From Corythucha ciliata (lineage: Eukaryota > Arthropoda > Insecta > Hemiptera > Tingidae): a stretch of DNA of 64,000 bases. The stretch is taken from assembly GCA_038030265.1 (NCBI GenBank), contig CM075939.1:25153253-25217252 (forward strand), in the 5' to 3' direction. A model generated the notes under the pieces. It saw only the letters and a list, made by a program, of their open reading frames with translations. It was not told where the DNA came from and did not search any database. Below, piece by piece: positions 22,869 through 35,100 of this stretch. The position numbers were made by a program, and so were the translations under genes. The first letter of the stretch is position 1; each line of letters starts with the position of its first letter.

Positions 22869-24002
22869 CAGGGTGTCTACAGACCTGGAAAACCGGGAAT
22901 TGTCAGGGAATTTTCTAAAACTGGAAAAGTCAGGGAATTTGGTGAATTTATGAGAAAAGTCAGGGAAAAATGGCAAAGCGATTTTGTTCATGCTTCAAAG
23001 GGGAACATGGAAGTAAAATGGAGTACAAAATTACTATTATGCCTATCTCACTCTCCTGTCAAGTTATGTTATGAGCGTTTTTTTCACAGAAAACGTACTT
23101 TTGTACCAAAAACGTCGGTTTCTTGGGTCGAAATGCACTTTTTCTTCAAAAGTGAGACAGTTTTGAAATCTACGGTATTCCGTACCAATGGAATGAGACC
23201 AATTAGAATCGTCAACATGCGAAAAAACGTGGCACTTTTGTCATGCTGGTTCAATAAATAGCCGCCACTGCTCTTCAGATCGTTGGACCCCACGAAAACT
23301 TCTCCTTTTTCTCAACTTTCCAATGGTTTACTCAAAATTTAATTTATCTCACTTCCTCTACGAGAAAATGTTAACTATTAAAAACTCTGAATTCGTGATT
23401 AAATCTCTCCCTCATGAGCATGAGTTTGAATTAACTCTTTGGATGGCTGTACCGGAAGGCAGACTGTCACTAGACTAGATTACACCCCTTACTTACCTTG
23501 ACGTTTTGTACCGGTCTGGTATTAATCGATTATTAGCACACAATTTAGGATTTTTTCCGTTTCATTTCATATTTGCCCATGGAAGGAGTGGGATAATATT
23601 GTGAATACACTGTTGGGAATTCGAAAAAAAGGAAGAGCTTCTGTTGAGTTCGACGATCGGCAGAGGCAGAGTTATGACTTTGTCCTTTTCCCCCCATATA
23701 ATTATGTATTTGGATAGCGTAATGCATGCATAAAGTTATAGTCGTAGCTCGTAGGGGCCTACATTGATAGTCTTCCCTCGTTGACGTGCTTCAAAACGGA
23801 TGGCGAATAGCCGAAACCGGTTCGTTTTTGACGCACCTCAACGAGGAAGACTGACAATGTAGGCTCCTACGGCGACAACTTTATGCATACATTACCTACT
23901 AACCCTCGTAGTTTAAGTGATCTTACTAACAATATCAATTTGGATAACCATGAAAAATTTGCTGAGTCAGGGAATTTTGTTCTGGGGAAGCTGAAGACAC
24001 TC
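22869..24002 (+). mobile_element. hAT-like non-autonomous element with 8-bp TSD
   Basis: It starts CAGGGTGTCTACAGACC and ends CTGAAGACACTC. It is flanked by a perfect 8-bp TGGTTGCA (22861-22868 and 24003-24010). The mirrored arm near 21340 preserves the uninterrupted TGGTTGCACTAGG site. Several GTCAGGGAATTTT motifs lie near both ends. The frames inside (for example 22854-23261) have no transposase motif. The element carries a nested palindrome at 23717-23893. Confidence 0.75.
23717..23893. mobile_element. Nested palindromic MITE
   Basis: Arms TAATGCATGCATAAAGTTAT ... GCCTACATTGATAGTCTTCC and their mirror GGAAGACTGACAATGTAGGC ... CTTTATGCATACATTA enclose a centre of about 30 bases. It is inside the hAT-like element 22869-24002. 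Confidence 0.7.
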
Positions 24003-25270
24003 TGGTTGCACTTTTTACGTCGCTGGCTCTTGGTTTATTAGAAGGCTTAATTGATACGCAAGTTTTTTTGATAACATGCAGATTCGAAAGGCAAATTTGT
24101 TGATAGGGAGACATTTAAAAAAAAAAAAAAAAAAAAATACGCCAGAAACCTTGAACTTTGAGCAAAGAAAAAGAGGGTTTCTAGTTGTACCTGAACTTGA
24201 CCTCCAACTCCGGCAGTGAGCCTCAGCTGCTGCAGTGACAACAGTCTTTTGTCATTCATTTTAACGAGCAGCTTGCTCAAATTTTCATCGTTTCCTAGGA
24301 GACTGCCGAACTTGACAAATCACGCATGTGTGTGCCAAGGTACTTGTGAATAGGCAAGTAGCAAGCAAAGTAAGCTTGCTACTTGCCGAACACTCGGTAC
24401 TTGGCAAGTAGCGCATGTGTTTTATGTATGTGTTTCCCCCCTATTCAAAAGTCCTATTTCGCAGGAAACCCCGATTTGGCAGATTTCTCTTCTTTGTACA
24501 TTATTTCGCGGGTTTGTGACACTTTAGAGGACCAATGTTAAGGATTTTGCTGTTTCAAGTGGAAATTTCGGGTGTTTAGTCAAATAAACCAATTTGTGAT
24601 CAAAGCCAATAAGATTCAAAGCCAATTTAGCGAGTTTTCACAATTAGTCTAGTAAAAGAAAGGTAGTAGATTGAACCAGCTGGTAACTCTAAAGTTGTGA
24701 TTGGGATTTATTGGGAGAGGTCTGGAGATGGTGTACTCAAAAGTCCCCGCCTCTAGCCAACGAGCTAGCTGCTGGACGTAGCAAAACGTGCATAATTTTT
24801 CACTTTATTACCTGTAGTTCGTAAACTCTAGGTCCCACCCAAAAACTCATCAGATAACAAATCAAAGTTGACAAAATTCCTCAAAAATTAGTCCTCAACA
24901 AGTTGTTTGTAGCTTTAAAATAGCATTGTTAAACGCGCTAAAAGTGACACTATTCTCGAACCCCTTCACTGCTTTTTGTGAACAATGCGTTGTAGTGTCC
25001 TCGCCGTTGACGTTACGACATTGAAGCATAGCAAAGAAGTTAATCATCATGAAATTCTCTTTACAAAAATCAAAAATGATACTCGCTTATCTCCAATAGG
25101 TGTCGAGATACACGCAGTAGGAGAAAATTCCCTAACAACAAAAAGTGTATTCTTATGGGATGGTCCTGTTAATTGGATGAAAACGGCTATTAGATAAACT
25201 AGTTTTGTTAACTTATCACAGGTAATTTGAAAAATAGCTTGAACTCATGTGTCTTTAACCGTTTTACGGC

Positions 25271-26282
25271 TACTTTTTTTTCACGTTTCAGAACCCCTAG
25301 AACACGAATCCGAGGTCGGTTCGATTTGCTATATATATATATATGGCCCCTCGCTTGTTAGCACGATCACGGTCGCAATTTTTGACTTAGGGCAACCAAA
25401 TTTGGTCTAAAAATCAATAGCGTGAATATCTCGGACGAGTTCGTGATCCAGATGAATCGGTCCACGGGAACGGTGTGAAAGAGGGGTTTGAATTAGTTGA
25501 AAATTCGCTACCGCACGGCTGTTGCTGCAATTGCCCCCAAAATTGACACGAGTAATGAAAAATGAACGCGCTTTCGTATGAGACCCTTGTGAACCAAATC
25601 CGTTGATATGGCAGGGGAGTTTCGGCGGAGGGGAGCTATTAAATTAACGCTATGCCTTACTGGACCACCCAATTACCAAAAAATTTCATTGACACTGAAT
25701 TTTGAGCCGTCTCTTTTATTTTATTTGCCTACAGCCTAATAAATATTGAGTAAAAAATCCTGAGGTGGGCCAAAAAGGGAGGAACAAAAAAAAATTTAAA
25801 AAAAATTGTTTCGGATTCGAACCCAGGCACTCCGCATTGCGCAATGGTGAAATTGTGACATGCCATTTAACCTAATTTAACTGATCTGAAAATTAACGTA
25901 ACCTGAAAAAAGTTTTGTTCCGACAGCAGCCTGTCGGGAAAAGTGCATTTCATTCATGCGACAATCGAGTCAAACCTCATAAGTTAGAACGATATCAATC
26001 AATTATGAATTAAATTTAGGCCGGGATAAAGATTTTAATTGCAAATAACTCCTCTAACAAGAGTCCACCTTCCCATATCGTATAGGCAACCAAACCGACT
26101 GTGTTTCATTTTCATCATTTTGTTCCCCCTCAGTTGGTGCCAAAAAAAGGGGGCTGCGGTAAAAAGAAACACGATTTTATGATTTTGACTTTCTATACCA
26201 CGGCCTAATTGTGATTCATAGTTGATTGATATCGTTCTAACTTATGAGGTTTGACTCGATTGTCGCATGAATGAAATGCACT
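25271..26282 (+). mobile_element. Composite repeat with tRNA-derived segment, copy 1
   Basis: The order is CACGTTTCAGAACCCC, (AT)n, GTTAGCACGATC, CTGAGGTGGGCC, a minus-strand pol III promoter pair, GTTCCGACAGCAGCC, then AGTGCATTTCATTC and its mirror at the right end. The same order, reversed, occurs at 61209-62790. On the minus strand a B box (mirror of GGATTCGAACC at 25813-25823) follows an A box (mirror of CCATTTAACCTA at 25863-25874). The left end is truncated relative to copy 3. Confidence 0.65.
25947..26282. mobile_element. MITE with about 60-bp terminal inverted repeats (AGTGCATTTCATTC family)
   Basis: It starts GTGCATTTCATTCATGCGAC ... AACCTCATAAGTTAGAACGA and ends with the mirror image at 26215-26282. 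The related full copy is 61236-61582, and a lone arm is at about 44795-44860. Confidence 0.75.
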
Positions 26283-26475
26283 TTATTTTACATCTAAGTT
26301 AGCTGTAGATGAGGATATTCCGTCTGTCCGACCGAGAACTGTAATGATCGCGGGGGCATGGAAGCAAGCGTTCTCATAGCGAAAATTGCTCATGAAAAGC
26401 TCCCAGGCAACAAAGAAATTCCAGCGGAACCTTTTTTCCCCTCGGGTTACTGAAGCAAGCCGAAAACCTAACCGT

Positions 26476-27187
26476 TTTGAGGGGTGTTTAGAGCATTGAG
26501 GGCAGAAAAAGGGCTCTGAATAACTGAGTTTTTGAGAGTTCATGGTAAGTTCCTCTCGTCTACTCATTATTGATAGCTCTATGAGTTGAGCCAAAAAATG
26601 TGAATAAAAAAGCCGATGAATCATGCCAAGTATATCCCATTTTGCTCATTCCTCCCACTTTTTTTGATGCTGAGGTCGATATCTCCATGAAAAATGAATC
26701 GATTTCATTTTATGACTAGGTCATTCGAAATCTTATGAAATGAGGAGTTTCGGCCTGAATCTAAAAGAGCTACCTTCACTTCAAGAAATCGGCGATAACT
26801 TCGTCCGAACATTGTTAGGATATTTCTTAGGCACGTTTTCTATTACAGAACGAGAATTTTTTTCGACTTTTTTGATATTGGACTTCTATGAGAAATAATA
26901 CGTCAGAAAGGTAATTTCGTACACTGTCCAACCCACTCCTCAGTTGTAGCGTGGAGACGAATAATTGGCCTACAACAGTAGTTTTTAAAGAGATTAACAA
27001 CTAACGGCATCATATCATATCGGTGCATGGTTAGGAATAGGCGCAGGTAAAAGAGGGTTAGTGTTCTAGGGTTAAAGAGATTAACAACTAACAAAAAAAC
27101 ACCAAAGAACTGTAATTATCTGTACGACAGCAGTCGCATTGCAGGTAAATCACGTTGCCCACCACGCAAGTAAAAGTTCTGCCGTAC
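26476..27187. other. Centre of the 24.6-28.0 kb inverted repeat
   Basis: Unique sequence between the arms. A frame at 26283-26624 crosses the arm boundary and has no recognised domain. The phrase 'AGAGATTAACAACTAAC' occurs twice (about 26987 and 27076). Confidence 0.4.
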
Positions 27188-28601
27188 GTTTTCGGCTTGC
27201 TTCAGTAACCCGAGGAGAAAAGAGGTTCCGCTGGAATTTCTTTGTTGCCTGGGACCTTTTCATGAGCAATTTTCGCTATGAGAACGCTTGTTTCCATGTC
27301 CCTGCGATCGTAACAGTTCTCGGGTCGGACAGACCGAATATCCTCATCTACAGCTAACTTTGACGTAAAATGAGCCGTAAAACGGTTAAAGACACATGAG
27401 TTCAAGCTATTTTTCAAATAATCTGTGATAAATTAACAAAACTAGTTTATCTAATAGCCGTTTTCATCCAATTAGCAGGATCATCCCATAAGAATACAGG
27501 TTTTGTTGTATGGGAATTTTCTCCTACTGCGTGTATCTCGACATCTATAGGAGATAAGCGAGTATCATTTTTGATTTTTGTAAAGAGAATTTCATGATGA
27601 TTAACTTCTTTTCTATGCTTCAATGTCGTAACGTCAACGGCGAGGACACTACAACGCATTGTTCACAAAAAGCAGTGAAGGGGTTCGAGAATAGTGTCAC
27701 TTTTAACGCTATTATCTCTTAAGCGGTTGAAGCTACAAAAAACTTGCCGAGGACTAATTTTTGAGGAATTTTGTCAACTTTGATTTGTTATCTGATGAGT
27801 TTTTGGGTGGGACCTACAGTTTACGAACTACAGGTAATAAAGTGAAAAATTATGCACGTTTTGCTACGTCCAGCAGCTAGCTCGTGGGCTAGAGGCGGGG
27901 ACTTTTGAGTACACCATCTCCAGACCCCTCCGAACAAATCCCAATCACAGCTTTAGAGCTACTAGCTGGTTCAATCTATGCCTTTCTAAGAAGCATTCGT
28001 TTACTAGACTACAATTCAATTACCCGATTTCGTTCAAAACCAAATTATTCTCATTTAACTCTGTACAACGTAAATCGGTATAAAGCGTAAATCAATATCG
28101 TAACCCCCCTCCCTGGATCAGGGCCCCTAGGCGGTCGCCTACCCTGCATACTCCTAAAAAAACGGCCCTGTTTCACAGCTTTTCAGCTGTGAAAACAAAG
28201 ATTTATTGAACTTTTTAGCGACCCCGATTGATGACGCGTGTTCTAGTCGCAAATAAAAGGCAAATAAGGAGGTTTAGCTAGTTTCTATCGATTTAGTTCA
28301 TTTCTTTTATGAAGTCCTCTTTTTGTTCTCTTTTTCTTCCTATATTTAGTCCTATTTTCTTACGAGGGCAGTATGGGAACCCTCAGTTTAAAAATGAACG
28401 TTTCATAATTAGCATACCTTTGGCAGTGGTTTGGTCAATTGTGGCGTTGACATTCTAAGCTGAGGATTCGAATTTTTGTAGCTCCCCTCTAAAGCCGACT
28501 TGAGAAGCTTTTTGCCAACTTCAACACTCGAACTGTTACGACGACTTCCCGTTGTACGAGTGGCAGCATCTTAAACGAAACAGAGAAAGGACTTCAATTT
28601 A

Positions 28602-28602
<1 letters not shown>

Positions 28603-28644
<42 letters not shown>
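28603..28644 (+). repeat. Poly(A) tract
   Basis: An uninterrupted run of about 42 A. A poly-Lys frame here is an artefact of the run. Confidence 0.95.
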
Positions 28645-28646
<2 letters not shown>

Positions 28647-28959
28647 GTCAGAAGGGGAACGTAGATTTAAATACATGAGGGTAAAGAAAATTGACGAGTT
28701 TCTCCCGGGAAGTATCAAGGTTGGAAGGGAATAAGCTGGGAGTACGGAGGCTATCAAATAAGATCAAGTCTTTCAATCATCCCTGAACTCAACGTAAATA
28801 TTTGAAAGGGAGATTTAATGAAGGTGGTGTGAAGAGGATCCTACGTATAGCAATCACTCATTCGCGTAACGTATTTTAATGAAAGTAAACTCCTTGAAAT
28901 TTCATCTAAATACAGATAGCTAAGTATGGGTATAGCTTTAGGGCTGAACTAAAGGGTTT

Positions 28960-28965
28960 TTTATT
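28960..28965 (-). promoter_or_regulatory. Probable polyadenylation signal of the transporter gene
   Basis: AATAAA on the minus strand, about 220 bases past the stop codon at 29184-29186, at an ordinary 3' UTR distance. Confidence 0.45.
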
Positions 28966-29183
28966 TGTGTTAAAACTTGCCCGTTGAGGTAGTGAGAGTG
29001 ACATTTTCTCGTTGAAATTAAGGGAAGATAGAAACTGTCACTTGAGTACGGTAGTATAATGCATGCAAAATGCTAATTGGCATTCCCCCGGGATGTTAGG
29101 TGAATATCGTATGCCTCGGAAAACCCATATCAGTCCTCGGGGTATTCTTAAATGGATGAAACTTGTCTCTTGGTAGATTTTTT

Positions 29184-32100
29184 TTAAAAAAGAGGCGAGG
29201 TTTTTTCTTTACCTGTCAAAGAAGCTAAAGAACCACGATGATTAAATCTGATTATCAAACTAAGTCTTTCCAAGCTCTTGGAAAGTTCTTCCTCTTTTTC
29301 GATTTTCTCGGCCTTTTCAACGTCGTCCTTTTCTGAATTCAGTTTCTCCGCTTCACTGGAATCTCCTAGTGGAGAGGGGAACATTGATTGTGGGAAGGGG
29401 GAGGAGGAATAAATAAGATGAAAACTTTCTCAAACTAAACAAAAGCTCTCACCCTTTTCCGAGCTTTCATTCTCCGTGTACTTGTGTAGCCAGAAGAAGT
29501 GCAATAACCCGTAATGGATACCACCCACGACTGAAACAAGTCCCATGAGTCTGAAAGCTTCTCTTGTACCGAACGTGCCGATCAGAAGGCCGCCAAAAAA
29601 ACTGCCACTCCCTCTCCCTTTATTTATTTGACGTTTTTAACAGTTCAAAAGATATCCGGTTTTGAAAAAAAGGTACAAACCCAAGCTAAAGTGAGCCATT
29701 CCCAAGACGCCAATCAACGTTGCCAACAAAGTTTTAGGAGCCAGTATGGAGCAGTAAGTGGCCGCCGCCACCCACATCAAATGAACTGAAAGTGATTCGA
29801 TGGCTTCAAATGGAAAGCACCACCACGCCTCGCTGATTCCCCCCGGTTTATTCGTGCATTTCAGTCGCGAATTTTTAACGTGAGAGAGGAAATTGGGACA
29901 AAAACTAACTTGATGTACGAATATCCAGTCAAACGAGCCGCGTGAGCGAAAAACGCTATAATGATGATATTGACGTGTCCTATTTTTTTAGTGATGCGTT
30001 CAGCGCCGTACAAAAATGGTATGCTGCTCAATGTTCCAATAGACACGGTGATACCTACGGCAGAAAACAAGTTCATCGGATGATGTGGGTGTGGGGGGTG
30101 AAGTAGGGGAAGTCCTTACCGAGCAAATAATTTGAAGCGCCAAGCTCTTTCAAGTAGAGAAATAAATAAGATTCTATGAAACCCCAACAATTTCCAAGAA
30201 CGAACATGAAAATAATGAAAAGAAGAACGTGAGGTAGTTTGAGCAATTGTATCATGTCGCGCATCAAATTATCGGCGGGCAATTTGGCTCCGATGGGCAT
30301 CAACAGCACCGAGAGAGCTGACGCGGCCAGGAGGCCGCTGTACGTATAGAAAGCCGCTGAATAATCCGTATAACCTGAAACAATAGGACTCCAAATAGTA
30401 AGAATGTAATAGGGGGGGGGGGAGTCCCATCCGCTTTTAATAACATGCCCTAACCTAACTTTTTACTGCTGTAATCTATTAAAACACCCGACAGCGGTGA
30501 AAATATGGCCATGCCGATCGTGGAAAAAAGACGCTCGCGTCCAAATTCGCCGCCGTACCTTTGTACCATGGTTAGTGCTATGGGATCCATAACGGTCACA
30601 GAGGCTGAGAGCATTGTCGTAGCCATGAATCGGAGCGTGAAATATGTCCAGAAGACGTGATCGCCTGATGGCTTATAGTCGGGTGGGCAAACTTCAGGAC
30701 CGCCTTCCCTGCGAGTATGGCGTTACTTCATTAAGTAATTGAAATGTATAAAAATTCATCGCTAATTCGTGGCGTACTGTCGTAGGGGCGAGGGGGAGGG
30801 CCTCCCCGGAGAACAAGCGCTCATTTGCCGCTAAAATTAATAAAAATACATCAATTCTAGGTATCTGAAGGCGACTTTATGGCCAAAATAGATAAAATAC
30901 GCTAACCCCAAGTTTCAAACGGCCTTTAATAAGCGGATGAAATTGAGAAGGCGCGTTAGTGTGCGATCGTTCATAGCAAAAAGCGGGCAAATTACTGACA
31001 CTCAGGGAAAAAAGATAAAATTCGTGACGATAATTGAGAAAAAGAGCTGATTCGCGGCTATAACATTGGGGGAAACAAGACACAACTTTTGAGCCGTTAT
31101 TCATCGAAATCAGTCATTCACTAGTAAAGTGGAGGAAAAGCTTTAATTCGCAGCTAAAGTTGAGAAAAAGCTCTATATTTCGCGGCAAAATTTAGAAAAA
31201 CGCTAATTCGCATAGTTATAGTGAAAAATACGCTAATTCGTCGCTAAAATTGAAAATAACGCTATTTCTTGTTTAAATTTGAGAAAACCCGCTGATTAAC
31301 GGCTGTAAAACCGCGAAAACTCGGTAATTCCCTGCAAAAATTGAGACAAAGCGGTCGTTTACGGCTAAACTGAAGAAAATGCCCTAATTCGCGGCAAGAC
31401 TGGATGAAAGCGCTAATTCACGGATGAAATTGAGAAAATGCTAATTCGCGGCTCCCAGGGGTACGTTCATGGCTAAAATTTAGAAAAAGCCATAATTTCA
31501 CGCCACGCATAAATTATATTACTTTTTTATCCAGAAATTATCAAGTGGGGCTCCTAGATATTTCCGCTCTGGCCGCCGGGCCCCCTACGTGACGGTCCGC
31601 CACTGTAAAATTTATGGTTTTTTGTTTTACCTGAACTGACACACTTGTAGCATGCAATCAGCTGCCAACTCTTTAAGTGTGTCGTACGTCAAGTTAGTTG
31701 CGACGACGAAACCACCGCACCTAAGGTCAGCCGCTTCCATCGCGGTAAAGTTGACGCCGTAAGACACAAGTAGATCCTCGCTAAAATGCTGTCGAAAATC
31801 CGTCACTGTTTCATTTTCATCCATTTCCATTTCAAGCCCTAGGTGTTCAACCGCCGCCCCTAAATCCGGGTGCATGTCGACGAGAAAGAACGCCACTTCT
31901 TCGGGTATAACCCTGGGAGGTGGGGTGATCGTTGTTGGAATTGTCGGTGTGGTCGTGGCATTTAAAAGAATCGGCAGGGTTATGTTGAGGGGTAATGTAG
32001 CGAGCGGTGACGCACTCAAGTTTGAAGATTGATTCACGTTGACGTCGGAATAATTAGATTTTTTCAAAATCAACGAAGGTTGCCCCATTGGAGACGTTAA

Positions 32101-35100
32101 TGACTTGGTAATGTTGCCGGCTGCAAGAGTGCTATTCTTCACCACCGACTGTCCCTTCTTCTTTTTTCTACAAAAAATTATCATTTAGATTAACTTTCAA
32201 CCACGTATTTCACCAAATTAATTACGGTAAAGTCGTCGAATTTTTTTTATTCTCAAAATGAAAGCGTAAATCTCCTGGAATCATTCCAAAAGTTGGACCT
32301 TCATCGTGACCATGTCCCGCCCGAGAATGCCCGCACCCTGTCTAAGCGTTCAAACAGACAAAATGCCTCGCATTTATTTATTTAAAACTCCAGCGTTAAC
32401 TTGGTACGTACTCCGGCTTGATTCAAAAATGTGGGAGGCTTAACGGCGATACTCTCGTGAATGCCGGCCAGAAAACTGAGAGTGTTCTTGGTGTTTTTCA
32501 AGAGACAATGGTCCAGACAGGTATCGAGAACGAGGTTCAGCTCTTCATCTTCGGGGCAGCCTCGACTGGGACAAGGACTCCACCAAACCTATTAGGAGAA
32601 ATGAAAACAAAAAAACAAAGCATTTAATAATTCTGCAGCCAATTACCCGCTTGATTTCGTGGCTTATTATTGTCAGTTTTCATAATAAATATCCCCGGGG
32701 TATAACTTGAGCTTTCGTGGTCGAACAGATAGAGTTTCTATCTATATCAGGGCAGATATCCGAACGAGAAATTACCACTTAGATCCACTCGCCCCTGCCC
32801 TTCACATCCATCGCATTGCGTAAGCTTCATTGGCGGACTTAGGCAGGGGGGGCTATAGGGACTAAGGTCCGTATTAAAAATCGTCGCATCACTCAAGTTG
32901 AGTATTCGCTTGAACGGCTTCAAATAGGTCGACCTAATTAGTGTCATCAGACCAACAAATGAAAATTAAATGAGGGGGGAGGGTGAGTCATCGAATTGAA
33001 CAAATACTCAGCTTATAAGTGACGGTTATGGATACGGGGCTTATCCAGCCTAGTTGTCCAATATACCCCCAACCTCACCCCCACCCACACCCCCACCATC
33101 ATTAATCATTCTCAAGACCGTCTTCTTTGCCCGTTTCTTTGGCTTCTGTTACTGATGGCGGATACAAAAGAGGGGGCAAATGGGAAAATCGCCCCTCACG
33201 TTAATCATGCTCAACTATAGTTCTTTCCAGCAATTCTTATTCAATTGCTTATGTTGAAAAATTATGTTTATGATAAATGATGCTGGGCTAAAATTGCCAC
33301 TTGGGTGATTCTCAGTAAAAGGAAAATTTTTGGGTCCTCTATCAATTCAAACCCTAAAATTGGACTGTTCTGAAAACAATTGTTATGTTCTTTAGCGTAC
33401 TTAGCTAATCTTCAAGTTCAACAAGAAACAATGGGGCTTACTACATTTTTTAAATTTATTTATCGCTTGAAAAGTGCAAATTCTCAGTGCCATGATTGTA
33501 TCCAGACCCATTTTATGACCTCATTTAGGTTACCTTATTTTTCAGGTAGTGATTATTTCAATGAAGAAGTGTCTAACCTCCTAAGGGCAGTAATATTTAT
33601 CTATGCTAAGGATACTATAAAGACGAGTAGAGGCGATGTTTGATAAAGCTTTTCCCGGGCTCCACCATTTTTGTTCTGGATAACGTATCAGACTACTATC
33701 TTTGGTGTTTGTTGAAATTGGATTTCGGAGTTTCTCATTTCTTTCTTATTGAACGTTCATTCTGCGAATACTTATAGAAATGGTCGGGTGTGCAGCATTT
33801 AACTATACGAACAGCATTCTTTGGGGCCACCGACTTTTTATTTTTCCCACGGAGGCGGAGCGAAGAAAAAAGTGGCAAGCCAACTGCCGGCGAGGAGGCG
33901 GCTGGAAGCCCACGAAATATTCACGCCTTTGCGAAGTAAGTTCTTTTCACATATTTTCCCTAACTTGACTAATTTAGGCGGAGGCGTTAATTTATACGTA
34001 CGATTAGAGGCCCAGTGGAGTTCTTTACGGTACGGAGGCAGTTCCGCCACTTGATACTTATCTACCGTCCACGCCCTTTCCATTGGCCATACCCGGCCAG
34101 CCTAGTCATCGCAAGTCTGCAACTGTATTGAATTATTCATACTGAAATAGTAATGCGGACCCTACAAACTGGAATGGAGCGAATTGCCCCCGCAAACAGC
34201 TTGGAATTCGCCCCCGGCGTTCAGGTCTGATGTACCCGCCTACAGGCCTAGATCCGCCACCGGTGGGGGCGGTGGGCTGTGATTGCATATGGTAACAGAA
34301 GGGTAACTGGTCTTAACATTATCTTACAGTTCTATAGAACAATCTATCAAAGTGTCATCGTTTAATAATTGTTTGCAGGGTTGATGACGTTAAGTTCCGC
34401 ACTACAACTACAGCCTACACACAATCTTAGCCTTGATTGGTTTTCAATGGGTCTGTTCTGTAAAATTAAATGATAGTTTCTATACTTACATTGATCGGGA
34501 TGGTGATCGTTCCATTCTCATTCATTTTCAAATCAAGCAAGAGGCGATTCCCGGATATTTCCCGACCATTGAGAATTCCCGGGTTTCCCGAATTTCCCGG
34601 GTCGGTCGACACTCTCTAATAATAGTGTACCTGTACCGCCGTATCAGTCTGGGTTCAGGGAGTCGACAAAGAGTAACAAAGAGGTACCTTTACCCCGTGA
34701 TGTGCATTTATTATTTACAGTATGACTCACCTTTCCCCAGGCCCGACGGCCTGCGGTAGCGTGTACACGAGCTGGCGCGAGGGTTCGGCCCCCCTTGGTT
34801 TTTATACTAAACCCTCGAGGACATGTTTGTAAAACCCTAAGTGTTGTGGATAACAAGCAGTTTCCTCAAGGATTTGTTGACGCTATCGGGTCATTCTCTC
34901 CCGCTCGTCCCTAAACTCGCCGGGTTCATTCACCGAGCGGTGAACAATTTCCGAGCTCCTTTTCTCTATCGCTTAACATAACGCCCTTTTTAGGGCGTTA
35001 CATACCTATTTCCGAAAAAAATCATAAACAGTTCGGTCATCTTGTCCAGAATCACCCGGTATGGAAAATAATTCGAATTAGAATAAACTAATAAAATCAT

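Larger units (their letters stand above)
20050..24420. mobile_element. 4.4-kb block bounded by inverted CACATGCGCTACTTGCCAAG
   Basis: The left end (20050-20074) carries CACACATGCGCTACTTGCCA. The right end (about 24399-24420) carries CTTGGCAAGTAGCGCATGTG. Further mirror pairs lie inside: TTCGAACCTGCAAGTTATCA near 20694 with its mirror near 24060. The block contains nested palindromes, a family G repeat and a hAT-like element, so it is best read as an old TIR element repeatedly hit by others. No transposase frame was seen. Confidence 0.4.
24640..28005. repeat. 3.4-kb inverted repeat with one interrupted arm
   Basis: The left arm is 24640-25270 plus 26284-26475; the right arm is 27188-28005. 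The arms are roughly 95% alike by eye. The left arm is broken by a 1.0-kb composite repeat (25271-26282), while the right arm is continuous across the matching point near 27372, which serves as an empty site. Mirror frames of 70 codons (24985-25197 plus, 27447-27659 minus) differ mostly by amino-acid-changing substitutions, so they do not look like maintained genes. Confidence 0.75.
28006..29183. other. Intergenic / 3' flank of the transporter gene
   Basis: Holds a 42-base A run at 28603-28644, which could mark an old plus-strand retrocopy tail, although no coding relic precedes it. A minus-strand AATAAA (TTTATT at 28960-28965) lies about 220 bases beyond the transporter stop codon and is the likely polyadenylation signal. 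Confidence 0.5.

Noticed and set aside
28552..28734. Poly-Lys frame
   Set aside because: Artefact of the 42-base A run.
32418..32627. Plus-strand 69-codon frame
   Set aside because: Antisense shadow of transporter exon 4 (32412-32588, minus), which has a strong acceptor and correct phase.
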